A program made the position numbers and the translations under genes. The notes below the pieces were generated by a model. The model was not told the origin of the DNA. It did no database searches and was given only the letters and a program-made list of their open reading frames with translations. This document shows, piece after piece, positions 1 to 6,329 of a stretch of 10,689 bases of DNA (positions are counted from its first letter, which is position 1; each line of letters begins with the position of its first letter). This stretch comes from Eubacterium sp. TM05-53. GTDB lineage: Bacteria > Bacillota_I > Bacilli_A > Erysipelotrichales > Erysipelotrichaceae. The DNA is taken from assembly GCF_003436425.1 (NCBI RefSeq), contig NZ_QSPK01000072.1, positions 1 through 10,689 on the forward strand, read 5' to 3'.

Positions 1-702
1 GTCGTTCATAAGGTGTTTCCATCCTGTTGTATGCTTTTGGATTATTTCCATCTTTCCCAAGATTTCCATAGGAAAATGAATGAGGTACGTATCAAAGTCA
101 TGAAAGGATATAAAGATAATAAGGCTTCAGATGAATATTATCTTCTCAAAAAATTCAACTGGCTGTTATTTAAAAATCCAGAAGATGAAGATAAATATGG
201 AAGACTGTTTGATGTAGAACGTGAGCGTAAATACAACTCTCATTTTAAAAGCTATATGAACTACTATGATTTAAGAAAGAAACTGCTTGAAATCAATAAT
301 GGCCTAACTATTTGTTACTCATTAAAACTAGAACTTGTAGACTTCTATTCAAAATCTACAATCGACAATGCGAAAGTAAATCTAGAAAATCTGATTCGCA
401 GCTGCATTGATACAAACATTGAAGAAATGATCAAATTCTCCAATAATCTTATTAACTGGAAACAGGAAATCATCAATTCATTTACGATTGTAGGTACTGA
501 ATATAAAGTTGAAGCAGACAAAGGCCAGGTGGTGGTCTGCAATAAAAAAGTGAATAATGCGATCATTGAGAATCGAAACAAGATTATCAAGTGTATCAAG
601 AACAACGCCAATGGCTACACCAACTGGTCTCGCTTCCGCAATCGTGTAATGTATGTACTCGACCCAAACGCTACATTTAGCCTGGAACCAAGGGAGAAAT
701 GA
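1..702 (+). CDS. ISL3-family transposase, C-terminal part (5' truncated by window edge)
   Basis: The reading frame is open to the left edge, so the true start lies outside the window and the GTG at 13 should not be taken as the start. The visible 233 codons are the second half of a DDE (ISL3/DUF-type) transposase that cuts and joins IS ends. The motif VFPSCCMLLDYFH near the edge matches the family's second catalytic Asp block (Asp codon at 40-42, followed by FH). Near the end, VNNAIIENRNKIIK followed by NANGYTNWSRFRNRVMYVLDP matches the third acidic block (Glu codon 568-570) and the conserved basic tail. In between is a helical insertion rich in Lys, Asn and Glu, as usual for the family. The stop TGA overlaps a following ATG (ATGA). 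No frameshift is seen in the visible part, so the element could be active if its missing part is intact. Confidence 0.85.
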   Translation, partial: VVHKVFPSCCMLLDYFHLSQDFHRKMNEVRIKVMKGYKDNKASDEYYLLKKFNWLLFKNPEDEDKYGRLFDVERERKYNSHFKSYMNYYDLRKKLLEINNGLTICYSLKLELVDFYSKSTIDNAKVNLENLIRSCIDTNIEEMIKFSNNLINWKQEIINSFTIVGTEYKVEADKGQVVVCNKKVNNAIIENRNKIIKCIKNNANGYTNWSRFRNRVMYVLDPNATFSLEPREK

Positions 703-704
703 TC

Positions 705-875
705 ATGGATGCACAAGACATTATTGAATTGATTGAATACTTCAGAAATCTTCAAAACAATGAAATGAAATTTGAAATTGAAGAACTACAAGGATACATT
801 GACATAAGATTCGAAGAATTATATGACAAGTTAACTGAATACATTGATTTCAATCATTCAAATCACCCATTATAA
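705..875 (+). CDS. 56-aa acidic micro-protein coupled to the transposase (unknown function)
   Basis: This short ORF encodes 56 residues beginning MDAQDIIELIEYF and ending FNHSNHPL. It is strongly acidic (14 Asp/Glu against 4 Lys/Arg), lacks Cys, and looks mostly helical with spaced hydrophobics (IIELIEYF, FEELYDKLTEYI). A Shine-Dalgarno-like AGGGAG at 691-696 lies 8 bases before the ATG at 705. An alternative ATG at 699 overlaps the transposase stop as ATGA but sits only 2 bases from that site, so 705 is preferred. The ribosome site and the overlap argue for translational coupling to the transposase. I do not recognise the family. Being acidic and next to a DNA-binding basic protein, it might modulate the transposase, but that is speculation. 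It could also be a fortuitous ORF, though its codons look normal. Confidence 0.55.
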   Translation: MDAQDIIELIEYFRNLQNNEMKFEIEELQGYIDIRFEELYDKLTEYIDFNHSNHPL

Positions 876-877
876 AA

Positions 878-903
878 GAGCAGAGATATTGAAATCTCTG
901 CTC
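878..903 (-). terminator. Perfect 10-bp hairpin, terminator facing the esterase operon
   Basis: The arms GAGCAGAGAT and ATCTCTGCTC pair perfectly around a 6-base loop. Read on the minus strand the stem is followed by TTTTAT, so it should best stop leftward transcription arriving from the esterase operon. On the plus strand no T-run follows, so it would be a weak stop for the transposase transcript. It lies 2 bases after the micro-ORF stop and inside the IS. Confidence 0.65.
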
Positions 904-929
904 CCTAGTTAATAATCCTTTAAATACAC

Positions 930-978
930 ATAGGGTTTTCGGCCCTACAATTTTTGAAGCCAACTTTTAGTCGACCCT
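930..978 (+). repeat. Probable right terminal inverted-repeat region of the IS
   Basis: A short hairpin, TAGGG-TTTTCGG-CCCTA (about 930-946), is followed by a non-coding stretch ending TTTTAGTCGACCC. Read inwards from the end it starts GGGTCGAC, which resembles an ISL3-type terminus. The partner end is outside the window, so the repeat cannot be confirmed here. Confidence 0.45.
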
Positions 979-980
979 AT

Positions 981-1853
981 CTAATTGCGGATTACCGATA
1001 TAAATTCATTTACAATATCAAGTACTTCTTTATTCCAAGATTCAGCACCACTATGTCCTGCATCTCGAATTTTATAAATCTGTACATCTTTTTTACATTC
1101 TATCAATTTATCATATAATAATACACTTTTATCCATATCTCCATGCAGAATCAAAACAGGAGGAATCATTTTATCTTTTTCAACATATTTCATCACTACT
1201 GTATCCAGACTATTTTCTCTTGTGACAACCTGTCCTAACAATAATCCTTCTGGACAGTCTTTTGTATAATGCTCTCCTAAAGAAGGTTGAAAACGCATTT
1301 CATAGACATCTGTAGGTCCAAAATAATCGATTATACATTTAAATTCAAATTCTTTTAATTCTTGAGTTTTAAATTGATCAAGCCCTTTTGTGAATGCTGT
1401 CATCAAAGCCGTATGAGCCCCTGAAGATGTACCCCACAAAATCAAGTTATTCGGGTCAACACAATATTCATCCTTGTGCTCAACCATATATTGAACTGCA
1501 TATTTTACATCTATAATTTGTGCTGGAAATAATGCAACATCACTAGGACGATATTCTACTATCGCAACGACATAGCCAAGTTTTGCGATTCTTCCCAATT
1601 GCACAATTTCTCTTCCTAAGGTTTGTTTATGCCAGGCAGATCCTTGAACAAATATGATTGTTGGAAATTTTCTTGTTTCATCCTTATCTTGTGTAGGCAA
1701 AATTATGTGTAGATGTAATGTATAATTTTCAACTTTCCGATACACAACATCACAAATTGTCATACAGGAAGTTTCATCAATATGCGCTTGCAATGTCTTC
1801 ATTCCATTTCTTTGAATCGTACTACGAGGAAAGTTGTCCTCTGTATATTTCAT
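981..1853 (-). CDS. Alpha/beta-hydrolase, carboxylesterase/feruloyl-acetyl esterase-like (BD-FAE type)
   Basis: The 290-residue protein has no signal peptide and is predicted cytoplasmic. It has the alpha/beta-hydrolase fold signature: an oxyanion-loop strand IIFVQGSAWH (67-75), nucleophile elbow GTSSG with Ser143, acid loop HGDMDKSV with Asp241, and catalytic His267 in DAGHSG. VQGSAW replaces the usual HGGGW of hormone-sensitive-lipase relatives and suits the BD-FAE-like esterase group. It would hydrolyse small acyl esters, perhaps acetyl or other acyl groups on a sugar taken up by this operon (inference). The start is well supported by GAGGAGG just upstream on the minus strand, inside the end of the glycerate kinase gene. 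The kinase stop TAA directly abuts this ATG, so the two are translationally coupled. It is the last gene of the leftward operon, and its stop at 981-983 lies only a few bases from the IS end. Length is normal, so it does not look truncated. A peptidase of the S9 type is a less likely alternative. Confidence 0.8.
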   Translation of the reverse strand: MKYTEDNFPRSTIQRNGMKTLQAHIDETSCMTICDVVYRKVENYTLHLHIILPTQDKDETRKFPTIIFVQGSAWHKQTLGREIVQLGRIAKLGYVVAIVEYRPSDVALFPAQIIDVKYAVQYMVEHKDEYCVDPNNLILWGTSSGAHTALMTAFTKGLDQFKTQELKEFEFKCIIDYFGPTDVYEMRFQPSLGEHYTKDCPEGLLLGQVVTRENSLDTVVMKYVEKDKMIPPVLILHGDMDKSVLLYDKLIECKKDVQIYKIRDAGHSGAESWNKEVLDIVNEFISVIRN

Positions 1854-2969
1854 TTAGTACCTCCTCATTATTTCCATACCACAACCAATAAGATTCAAAC
1901 ATTGAATTGTTGCATTTATTAAATTGGATTGTGCATGATCCATAGCTTCCTTTAAATCACAACATTTTTGAACACATGAACCATATAATAAATTTTCTGT
2001 ATTTTCCAAAACAACACTTCCACCAATAGAAAGTACTGGGATATCGTATTTAGCGCCCAATTTTTGCATACCCTCAATGACTTTTCCATATTGACTTTGT
2101 TCATCTATTTTCCCTTCGCCCGTAATAATTAAATCAAAATCATTCATTTCTTCTTCTTTTTCAATTTTTGAAAGCATATAATCCATGCCTGAACAAATTT
2201 TTGCATCTAAAAAAGTTACAAGTCCAAAGCCAAGTCCACCAGCTGCTCCTGCACCCTCAAAATCATTTAGCACATATCCATTTGATTTGCATAATTCAAA
2301 AAATTGTATATCCAGTTTTTCTAACAATTCAAATTCTTCTGCATTAGCACCTTTTTGTTCTCCATACATATGTGCACAACTATTCTGCCCTAATAAGGGG
2401 TTTTTAACATCTGATAGAACAATAAAGTTAGCGTCTTTGATTTTAGAATCAACATTTGTTGCATCTATTGTTTTCATTTTAAATGCATTATTAATATAAG
2501 GTAACACTTCGTTTCCTTGTGCATCTAAAAATCTATAGCCTAATGCAGCTGCGATTCCTATCCCGCAATCATTTGTACCACTGCCGCCAATACCAATCAT
2601 TATATTTTTAAAGTCGAGTTCTAATGCCTTTTTTATCAATAACCCTGTTTTATAAGTATTTCTTCCTAATATATCCTTGTCAGAATCATCCATGATTCCA
2701 TTTACACTTGCCATTTCAATAATGCAAGTATCCTCTTTTTCATTTACTCCAATTTCTACCGTTTTACCTTCACAATCTACAGTTATTTTATGCCCATAAT
2801 TATATGTATAAGCATCTACAGTTCCTTCGCCACCATCCGCAACAGGAAAACATTCAACATTTGCGGATTTAAATACTGTCATTACACCTTTTTTTATGCA
2901 TTCATTTGCCTGTACAGAAGTTAATGATCCTTTATAAGAATCACAAGCCACAAATACATTTAATTCCAT
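1854..2969 (-). CDS. glxK: Glycerate 2-kinase (GlxK/GarK family)
   Basis: This 371-residue cytoplasmic kinase should phosphorylate D-glycerate with ATP to give 2-phosphoglycerate (GarK-type) and so feed lower glycolysis. Family marks are in order: N-terminal ACDSYKGSLTSVQAN (9-23), PVADGGEGTVDAY (42-54), the glycine-rich GIGGSGTNDCGIGIAAALG loop (about 126-144), SDVKNPLLG, GAAGGLGFGL and the C-terminal ITGEGKIDEQSQYGKV. Length is typical for the family (about 370-385). The start at 2969 is preceded by AGAGGGG at a good distance, and 17 bases separate it from the AEC transporter stop. The following esterase ATG abuts its stop. Together with the hydroxyacid dehydrogenase encoded divergently, it suggests that a three-carbon hydroxyacid is an intermediate of the locus. 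The exact product isomer (2- or 3-phosphoglycerate) is assumed from the family. Confidence 0.92.
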   Translation of the reverse strand: MELNVFVACDSYKGSLTSVQANECIKKGVMTVFKSANVECFPVADGGEGTVDAYTYNYGHKITVDCEGKTVEIGVNEKEDTCIIEMASVNGIMDDSDKDILGRNTYKTGLLIKKALELDFKNIMIGIGGSGTNDCGIGIAAALGYRFLDAQGNEVLPYINNAFKMKTIDATNVDSKIKDANFIVLSDVKNPLLGQNSCAHMYGEQKGANAEEFELLEKLDIQFFELCKSNGYVLNDFEGAGAAGGLGFGLVTFLDAKICSGMDYMLSKIEKEEEMNDFDLIITGEGKIDEQSQYGKVIEGMQKLGAKYDIPVLSIGGSVVLENTENLLYGSCVQKCCDLKEAMDHAQSNLINATIQCLNLIGCGMEIMRRY

Positions 2970-2985
2970 GGTTTTCCCCTCTTTC

Positions 2986-3906
2986 TTAAATTAACAATAA
3001 TGAACAGATAATAGGTATACTAAATAAACACATTACCGTTGTAATAAATACGCCTTCGCTTGCTAGTTCAATATCTTTATTGTATAAATTCGCAAACACA
3101 ACTGTATTTGTAGCAGCTGGTAATCCAAATGTGATTGTTAATACAGCTATCAATATTGCATCATTGCAAATGAGTGATAAAAACAAATAACATAAGATAG
3201 GAAGCAAAAACATTTTAATTAAAATATTTATATAAAGACGAACATCTATTTTACGTACATCAATTTCACATGAGGCTAAACTACTTCCAATAATCACCAT
3301 TCCTAAAGGAGTTGTTATGCTACCTAAATAAGAGCCACACTCAATAATTAAACTTGGTAAATGTATGTCTAATATGCATAGTGAGCACGCAATCAATGCA
3401 GCAACAATACATGGATTTAAAATACTTTTCAATGCTTCATTTTTATTAAATCCCATTCCACTCATCAAATAAATACCATATGTATAACATAATATATTAC
3501 TTGGCAGTTGAAACACTGTTGCATAAATAAGGGCTTCCGGTCCAAAAATTGCATTAATAACTGGAAAGCCTATAAGCCCAGCATTAGGAAATACATACAT
3601 AAAACGGTACACACTTGCTGTATTTCCAAAACGAAATAATTTTGTGACAACTAAAGCTAATATAATCACAAATATATGAATAATCGTACATACATAAAGT
3701 ACATTAAAAATATCATAATTATTTTCGAAAAGATTTCCATTTGCCACAGAACTAATCAACAAACCTGGTATACCAATCGTCAATAATAGTTTAGATATGC
3801 ATTTATTGTATTCTTTATTTAATATGCCTAGTTTATTAATCAAAAAGCCAATAGCCATTATAAAGAATAAAACCGTAAGCTGTTCTATAATTATTTTTAA
3901 ATCCAT
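2986..3906 (-). CDS. AEC (auxin efflux carrier) family transporter
   Basis: This 306-residue integral membrane protein has about ten hydrophobic segments in two five-helix halves, the layout of the AEC/bile-acid-arsenite superfamily. Diagnostic stretches are FPNAGLIGFPVINAIFG (about 106-122) in the first half and GLPAATNTVVFANLYNKD with LASEGVFITTVMCLFSIP in the second. Bacterial members such as MdcF/MleP-type carriers move malonate, malate or other small organic acids. Here a glycerate-like acid is a reasonable guess because glycerate kinase follows directly, but the substrate cannot be read from sequence. A GGGAG ribosome site sits 7 bases before the ATG. The gene is separated from the upstream 170-residue ORF by an intrinsic-terminator-like hairpin, so its expression may be lower than that of the PTS gene or depend on readthrough. 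Confidence 0.85.
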   Translation of the reverse strand: MDLKIIIEQLTVLFFIMAIGFLINKLGILNKEYNKCISKLLLTIGIPGLLISSVANGNLFENNYDIFNVLYVCTIIHIFVIILALVVTKLFRFGNTASVYRFMYVFPNAGLIGFPVINAIFGPEALIYATVFQLPSNILCYTYGIYLMSGMGFNKNEALKSILNPCIVAALIACSLCILDIHLPSLIIECGSYLGSITTPLGMVIIGSSLASCEIDVRKIDVRLYINILIKMFLLPILCYLFLSLICNDAILIAVLTITFGLPAATNTVVFANLYNKDIELASEGVFITTVMCLFSIPIICSLLLI

Positions 3907-3918
3907 AACTGTCTCCCT

Positions 3919-3950
3919 AAAAAAATAAGCTTATAGAAATCTATAAGCTT
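3919..3950 (-). terminator. Intrinsic terminator or attenuator inside the leftward operon
   Basis: The arms AAGCTTATAG and CTATAAGCTT pair perfectly (10 bp) around a 4-base loop at 3937-3940. Read leftward the stem is followed by A then seven T residues (3919-3925), a classic rho-independent layout. It lies between the 170-residue membrane protein gene (stop at 3965) and the AEC gene, and the AEC ribosome site begins immediately after the T-run. It could cap a short PTS-membrane protein mRNA and let partial readthrough supply the transporter, kinase and esterase. Confidence 0.8.
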
Positions 3951-3964
3951 TTAATTATCTTACT

Positions 3965-4477
3965 TTACGCAAAGAACATAATTCTTGCTAATAACACATC
4001 AACGAATAAATATCCTGCCAATACTACGAAACTACCGGAAGTACCTTCCACAAATTTCTTGAAACTTAATGATTTCCAAGCACAATTAAATGGCTCATTA
4101 TATGCATCGTGTAATTTGTATAGAATGAATACTAACAAGAAAATATAGAATGTATTCAACATGCAAATTTCACCAATCAATAATATGAATAAATTGCGAT
4201 AAACAACCGAAGGATTTTGAAATTCATTGGCTTTTTTTCGCATATTATCAATCATAAGTCCTGCAAAAGGATTGATAAATGCTGCAATCATATTGATCAA
4301 TGTATAGGCATCTGTTTGGATATATCCATAAATGTCTCCACCTTGCAATTTCATATATAGATATGCAAAGTATAGGAAAGGTGATGCACAACACACAACC
4401 ACACCAAATAACATAATATTATTTACTTTATTCATTTTATTACGCATAGCCGCGCTAATTTTTTTATTTCTTTTCAT
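3965..4477 (-). CDS. Unknown 170-aa four-helix membrane protein, PTS-associated
   Basis: I do not recognise this family. The protein has a basic N-terminus (MKRNKKISAAMRNKMNK) and about four hydrophobic segments at roughly 20-42, 58-76, 94-120 and 148-169. Short basic or polar loops separate them (MRKKANEFQNP at 79-89 and a longer loop 121-147 containing YNEPFNCAWKSLSFKKF). There is no signal-peptidase site and no clear catalytic motif. The start is supported by AAAGGTG upstream on the minus strand. It sits 23 bases after the PTS stop and ahead of a terminator hairpin, so it should be co-expressed with the EIICB at high level. A role as an accessory or stabilising partner of the permease, or as a small transporter, is plausible but unproved. 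Confidence 0.75.
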   Translation of the reverse strand: MKRNKKISAAMRNKMNKVNNIMLFGVVVCCASPFLYFAYLYMKLQGGDIYGYIQTDAYTLINMIAAFINPFAGLMIDNMRKKANEFQNPSVVYRNLFILLIGEICMLNTFYIFLLVFILYKLHDAYNEPFNCAWKSLSFKKFVEGTSGSFVVLAGYLFVDVLLARIMFFA

Positions 4478-4500
4478 ACAATCACCTTTCCACTTTTTAA

Positions 4501-6105
4501 TTAATCAAGTAAATTTTCAAATTCTTCACGAACACTAGAAACACTTAATCCAACAATAATTTGGACAGCTTTTCCTTTGTGTACTAAACCATGAGCACCC
4601 GCTTTTTTGAACGCACTCATATCAGCTAATATACTATCATCTTTCAATGTTAAACGTAAACGAGTTGCACAGTTAGTTACATCTTCAACGTTGTCTTTAC
4701 CACCAACTAATTCCAAGAATTTTTTAGCTTTAGCAGCATCTCCACCTTCAACTTCGATGCTTCCAGTAGGATCATTGCTTGTATCCTCTTCAGCAGCTTT
4801 AGCAGCCTTGTAATCTTTCTTAGACATCAACTTAGCTTCTTCATCATCATCTTCACGTCCTGGTGTTTTCAAATCGAATTTCTTGATGCAGAAAGAGAAG
4901 ATCAAGAACCAAAGAGCTGTAAAGATCAAACCAACAGCGATTTGAGCAAGAATTTGTCCCATGTGGTTTTTAGCCATAGGAATCCAGTTTAATGCTAACC
5001 AGTTAAGTAAACCATCAGAGAATTCACCAGAAATACCAACAACAAAGTATTCAATTGTAGCTAATGTAGCAGCTAGTACTGCGTGAATTGGCCATAAGAA
5101 TGGTGCAGCAAATAAGAATGTAAATTCAATTGGTTCAGTGACACCACAAAGCATAGCTGTTAAAGCAACAGGAAGCATTAATCCCATAACTTCTTTTTTC
5201 TTGTTTTTCTTTGCAGTAGCATAGAATGCTAATGAGATACCTGGAGCAGCAAAGACTTTTGAGTGTCCAAATAAAGCGAAACGTCCAGCTGGGAATAATG
5301 TAGCTAATGATTTGCTAGATGCTGCATATTCAGATAAGTGTAATGCCCAAGCAGCTCTATATCCGCCATCAACTGCAATTGATTCATATGCAAATGGGAA
5401 GTTAACAAAGTGTTGTAAACCTGTAGGAATCAAAATACGTTCACAGAATGAAAATACCCAAACACCTAAAGGTCCTGATTCCATGAAGAATCCTTGAAGT
5501 GATTTCATACCTGTTTGACAAATTGGCCATACAAAGCAGAATACAACTGCCAATGCTAACATTACAAAGAATCCAATAGCACAAACAAAACAAGAACCTT
5601 TGAAAACACTTAGCCACTCTGGGAGTTTAGTATCAAAATACTTGTTATGTAAATATACAACAATACCAGCAACAACTAAAGCACCAATCATGTTAGTATT
5701 TAATGTTTTAATACTAGCAACTAATGCTAAACCTGTTCCATTACCTGCTTCTACGGAATAATCAACTCCTAAAGCAGTTCCCCAGTTTGTTAAAATAGCA
5801 GCGATAAAATAGTTAAAAGTTAAATATAGTAGCAATGCCTCCATACAAGCACGAGCTTGCTGTTTTTTTGCCAAACCAATAGGTAAACTAACAACGAAAA
5901 GTAATGGAATCTGTTTAAAGATTGCCCAAGCTCCTTCCTTTACTGTCCACCATACTTTATACCATGTAGTAGTAGCTTCTGCAATTGATCCCACAATTAA
6001 TTCACTAGTTAATATAGTGGTAAGTCCAACCATCATTCCAGAGAACGCAAATAGTAATACAGGTGTAAACATTGCGCCACCGAATTTTTGGATTTTTTGC
6101 GTCAT
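4501..6105 (-). CDS. PTS EIICB permease, glucose superfamily, alpha-glucoside/maltose type
   Basis: This 534-residue membrane enzyme imports a sugar while phosphorylating it. The EIIC domain (about 1-410) starts MTQKIQKFGGAMFTPVLLF, as in AglA/MalB-like alpha-glucoside permeases, and carries ERILIPTGLQHF (222-233), FALFGHSKVFAAPG (276-289) and the sugar-site CGVTEPIEF (320-328). An acidic, Lys-rich linker (about 411-455) leads to a C-terminal EIIB domain whose phosphorylated cysteine is Cys479 in TNCATRLRL. There is no EIIA domain, so an EIIA encoded elsewhere must donate phosphate. I chose the ATG at 6105 because GGAGAGGAG lies 10 bases before it and the family N-terminus starts there. A longer frame to 6183 would begin with TTG inside the cre operator and promoter. 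The neighbours suggest an unusual glycoside, but the substrate is open. It is the first gene of the leftward operon and is likely under CcpA control. Confidence 0.9.
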   Translation of the reverse strand: MTQKIQKFGGAMFTPVLLFAFSGMMVGLTTILTSELIVGSIAEATTTWYKVWWTVKEGAWAIFKQIPLLFVVSLPIGLAKKQQARACMEALLLYLTFNYFIAAILTNWGTALGVDYSVEAGNGTGLALVASIKTLNTNMIGALVVAGIVVYLHNKYFDTKLPEWLSVFKGSCFVCAIGFFVMLALAVVFCFVWPICQTGMKSLQGFFMESGPLGVWVFSFCERILIPTGLQHFVNFPFAYESIAVDGGYRAAWALHLSEYAASSKSLATLFPAGRFALFGHSKVFAAPGISLAFYATAKKNKKKEVMGLMLPVALTAMLCGVTEPIEFTFLFAAPFLWPIHAVLAATLATIEYFVVGISGEFSDGLLNWLALNWIPMAKNHMGQILAQIAVGLIFTALWFLIFSFCIKKFDLKTPGREDDDEEAKLMSKKDYKAAKAAEEDTSNDPTGSIEVEGGDAAKAKKFLELVGGKDNVEDVTNCATRLRLTLKDDSILADMSAFKKAGAHGLVHKGKAVQIIVGLSVSSVREEFENLLD

Positions 6106-6164
6106 ATTTGTTTTTCTCCTCTCCAAATTAAGTCTTTTAAATCGTGCACATTTAAGACAGTTGA

Positions 6165-6193
6165 ATAATAGCATCAGCTGCAAACGCTTTCAA
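6165..6193 (-). promoter_or_regulatory. Promoter of the PTS operon
   Basis: On the minus strand a -35 box TTGAAA (6188-6193) and a -10 box TATTAT (6165-6170) are separated by exactly 17 bases, close to the sigma-A consensus. Transcription would begin near 6158, giving a leader of about 50 bases before the ATG at 6105. Confidence 0.7.
6179..6192 (-). promoter_or_regulatory. cre operator (CcpA site) over the PTS -35 box
   Basis: The minus-strand sequence TGAAAGCGTTTGCA matches the cre consensus TGWAANCGNTNWCA at every fixed position but one. It overlaps the -35 hexamer of the PTS promoter, the standard arrangement for CcpA repression when glucose or another preferred sugar is present. Confidence 0.75.
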
Positions 6194-6237
6194 GACATAT
6201 GACGTGTGTTGTATCGATTTATAAAAATAGAGAATTA

Positions 6238-6282
6238 TTCCAAATTTTGAAAAAAATTCCAAGATTTTTCCAACTATTGAAA
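6238..6282 (+). repeat. Paired direct repeats TTCCAAnTnTTGAAA, candidate activator sites
   Basis: Copies at 6238-6252 and 6268-6282 agree at 13 of 15 positions and start 30 bp apart, about three helical turns. A partial copy (TTCCAAGATTTTT) starts at 6257, so the TTCCAA core occurs three times. The right copy ends in TTGAAA, which also serves as the likely -35 of the rightward operon. Direct repeats abutting a -35 box are typical of AraC-family activators, and such a regulator is encoded at 8583-9479. Confidence 0.5.
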
Positions 6283-6305
6283 CTCACCCTATTTCTTCTT
6301 ACACT
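6277..6305 (+). promoter_or_regulatory. Probable promoter of the HAD-dehydrogenase-acylphosphatase operon
   Basis: TTGAAA (6277-6282) and TACACT (6300-6305) are 17 bases apart. The -10 is weak (4 of 6), in keeping with an activator-dependent promoter. The predicted leader is short (about 18 bases), leaving just enough room for the AAGGAG ribosome site at 6316-6321. A start further upstream cannot be excluded. Confidence 0.4.
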
Positions 6306-6329
6306 ATATATTATCAAGGAGTAATACAT

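Larger units (their letters stand above)
1..978 (+). mobile_element. ISL3-family insertion sequence, right part only
   Basis: This is the right-hand portion of an IS element whose left part lies outside the window. It contains the 3' part of the transposase gene, a small overlapping ORF, a hairpin at 878-903 and a probable right terminal sequence around 944-978. Read inwards on the minus strand, that terminus begins GGGTCGACTAAAAGTTGGC. ISL3 elements normally have imperfect terminal inverted repeats of a few tens of bases starting with G residues, and they make 8-bp target duplications. The opposite end is not visible, so the exact boundary (about 976-979) is inferred from the GGG start and from where the neighbouring gene begins. 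Confidence 0.72.

Noticed and set aside
345..611. 88-codon minus-strand ORF
   Set aside because: Antisense shadow of the transposase gene, with no ribosome site and a composition explained by the opposite strand.
930..946. TAGGG-loop-CCCTA hairpin as a terminator of the transposase
   Set aside because: The stem is only 5 bp and the T-run is separated from it by several bases, so it is better read as part of the IS terminal region.
2185..2499. 104-codon plus-strand ORF opposite the glycerate kinase
   Set aside because: Pro/Ser/Ala-rich antisense of a well-matched kinase gene.
6106..6183. 26-codon N-terminal extension of the PTS permease starting at a TTG
   Set aside because: It overlaps the promoter and cre site, has no ribosome site, and the family N-terminus begins at the ATG at 6105, which is preceded by GGAGAGGAG.
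6106..6329. Riboswitch or T-box leader in the divergent control region
   Set aside because: The predicted leaders are short (about 50 and 18 bases) and no conserved riboswitch core or T-box sequence is visible.
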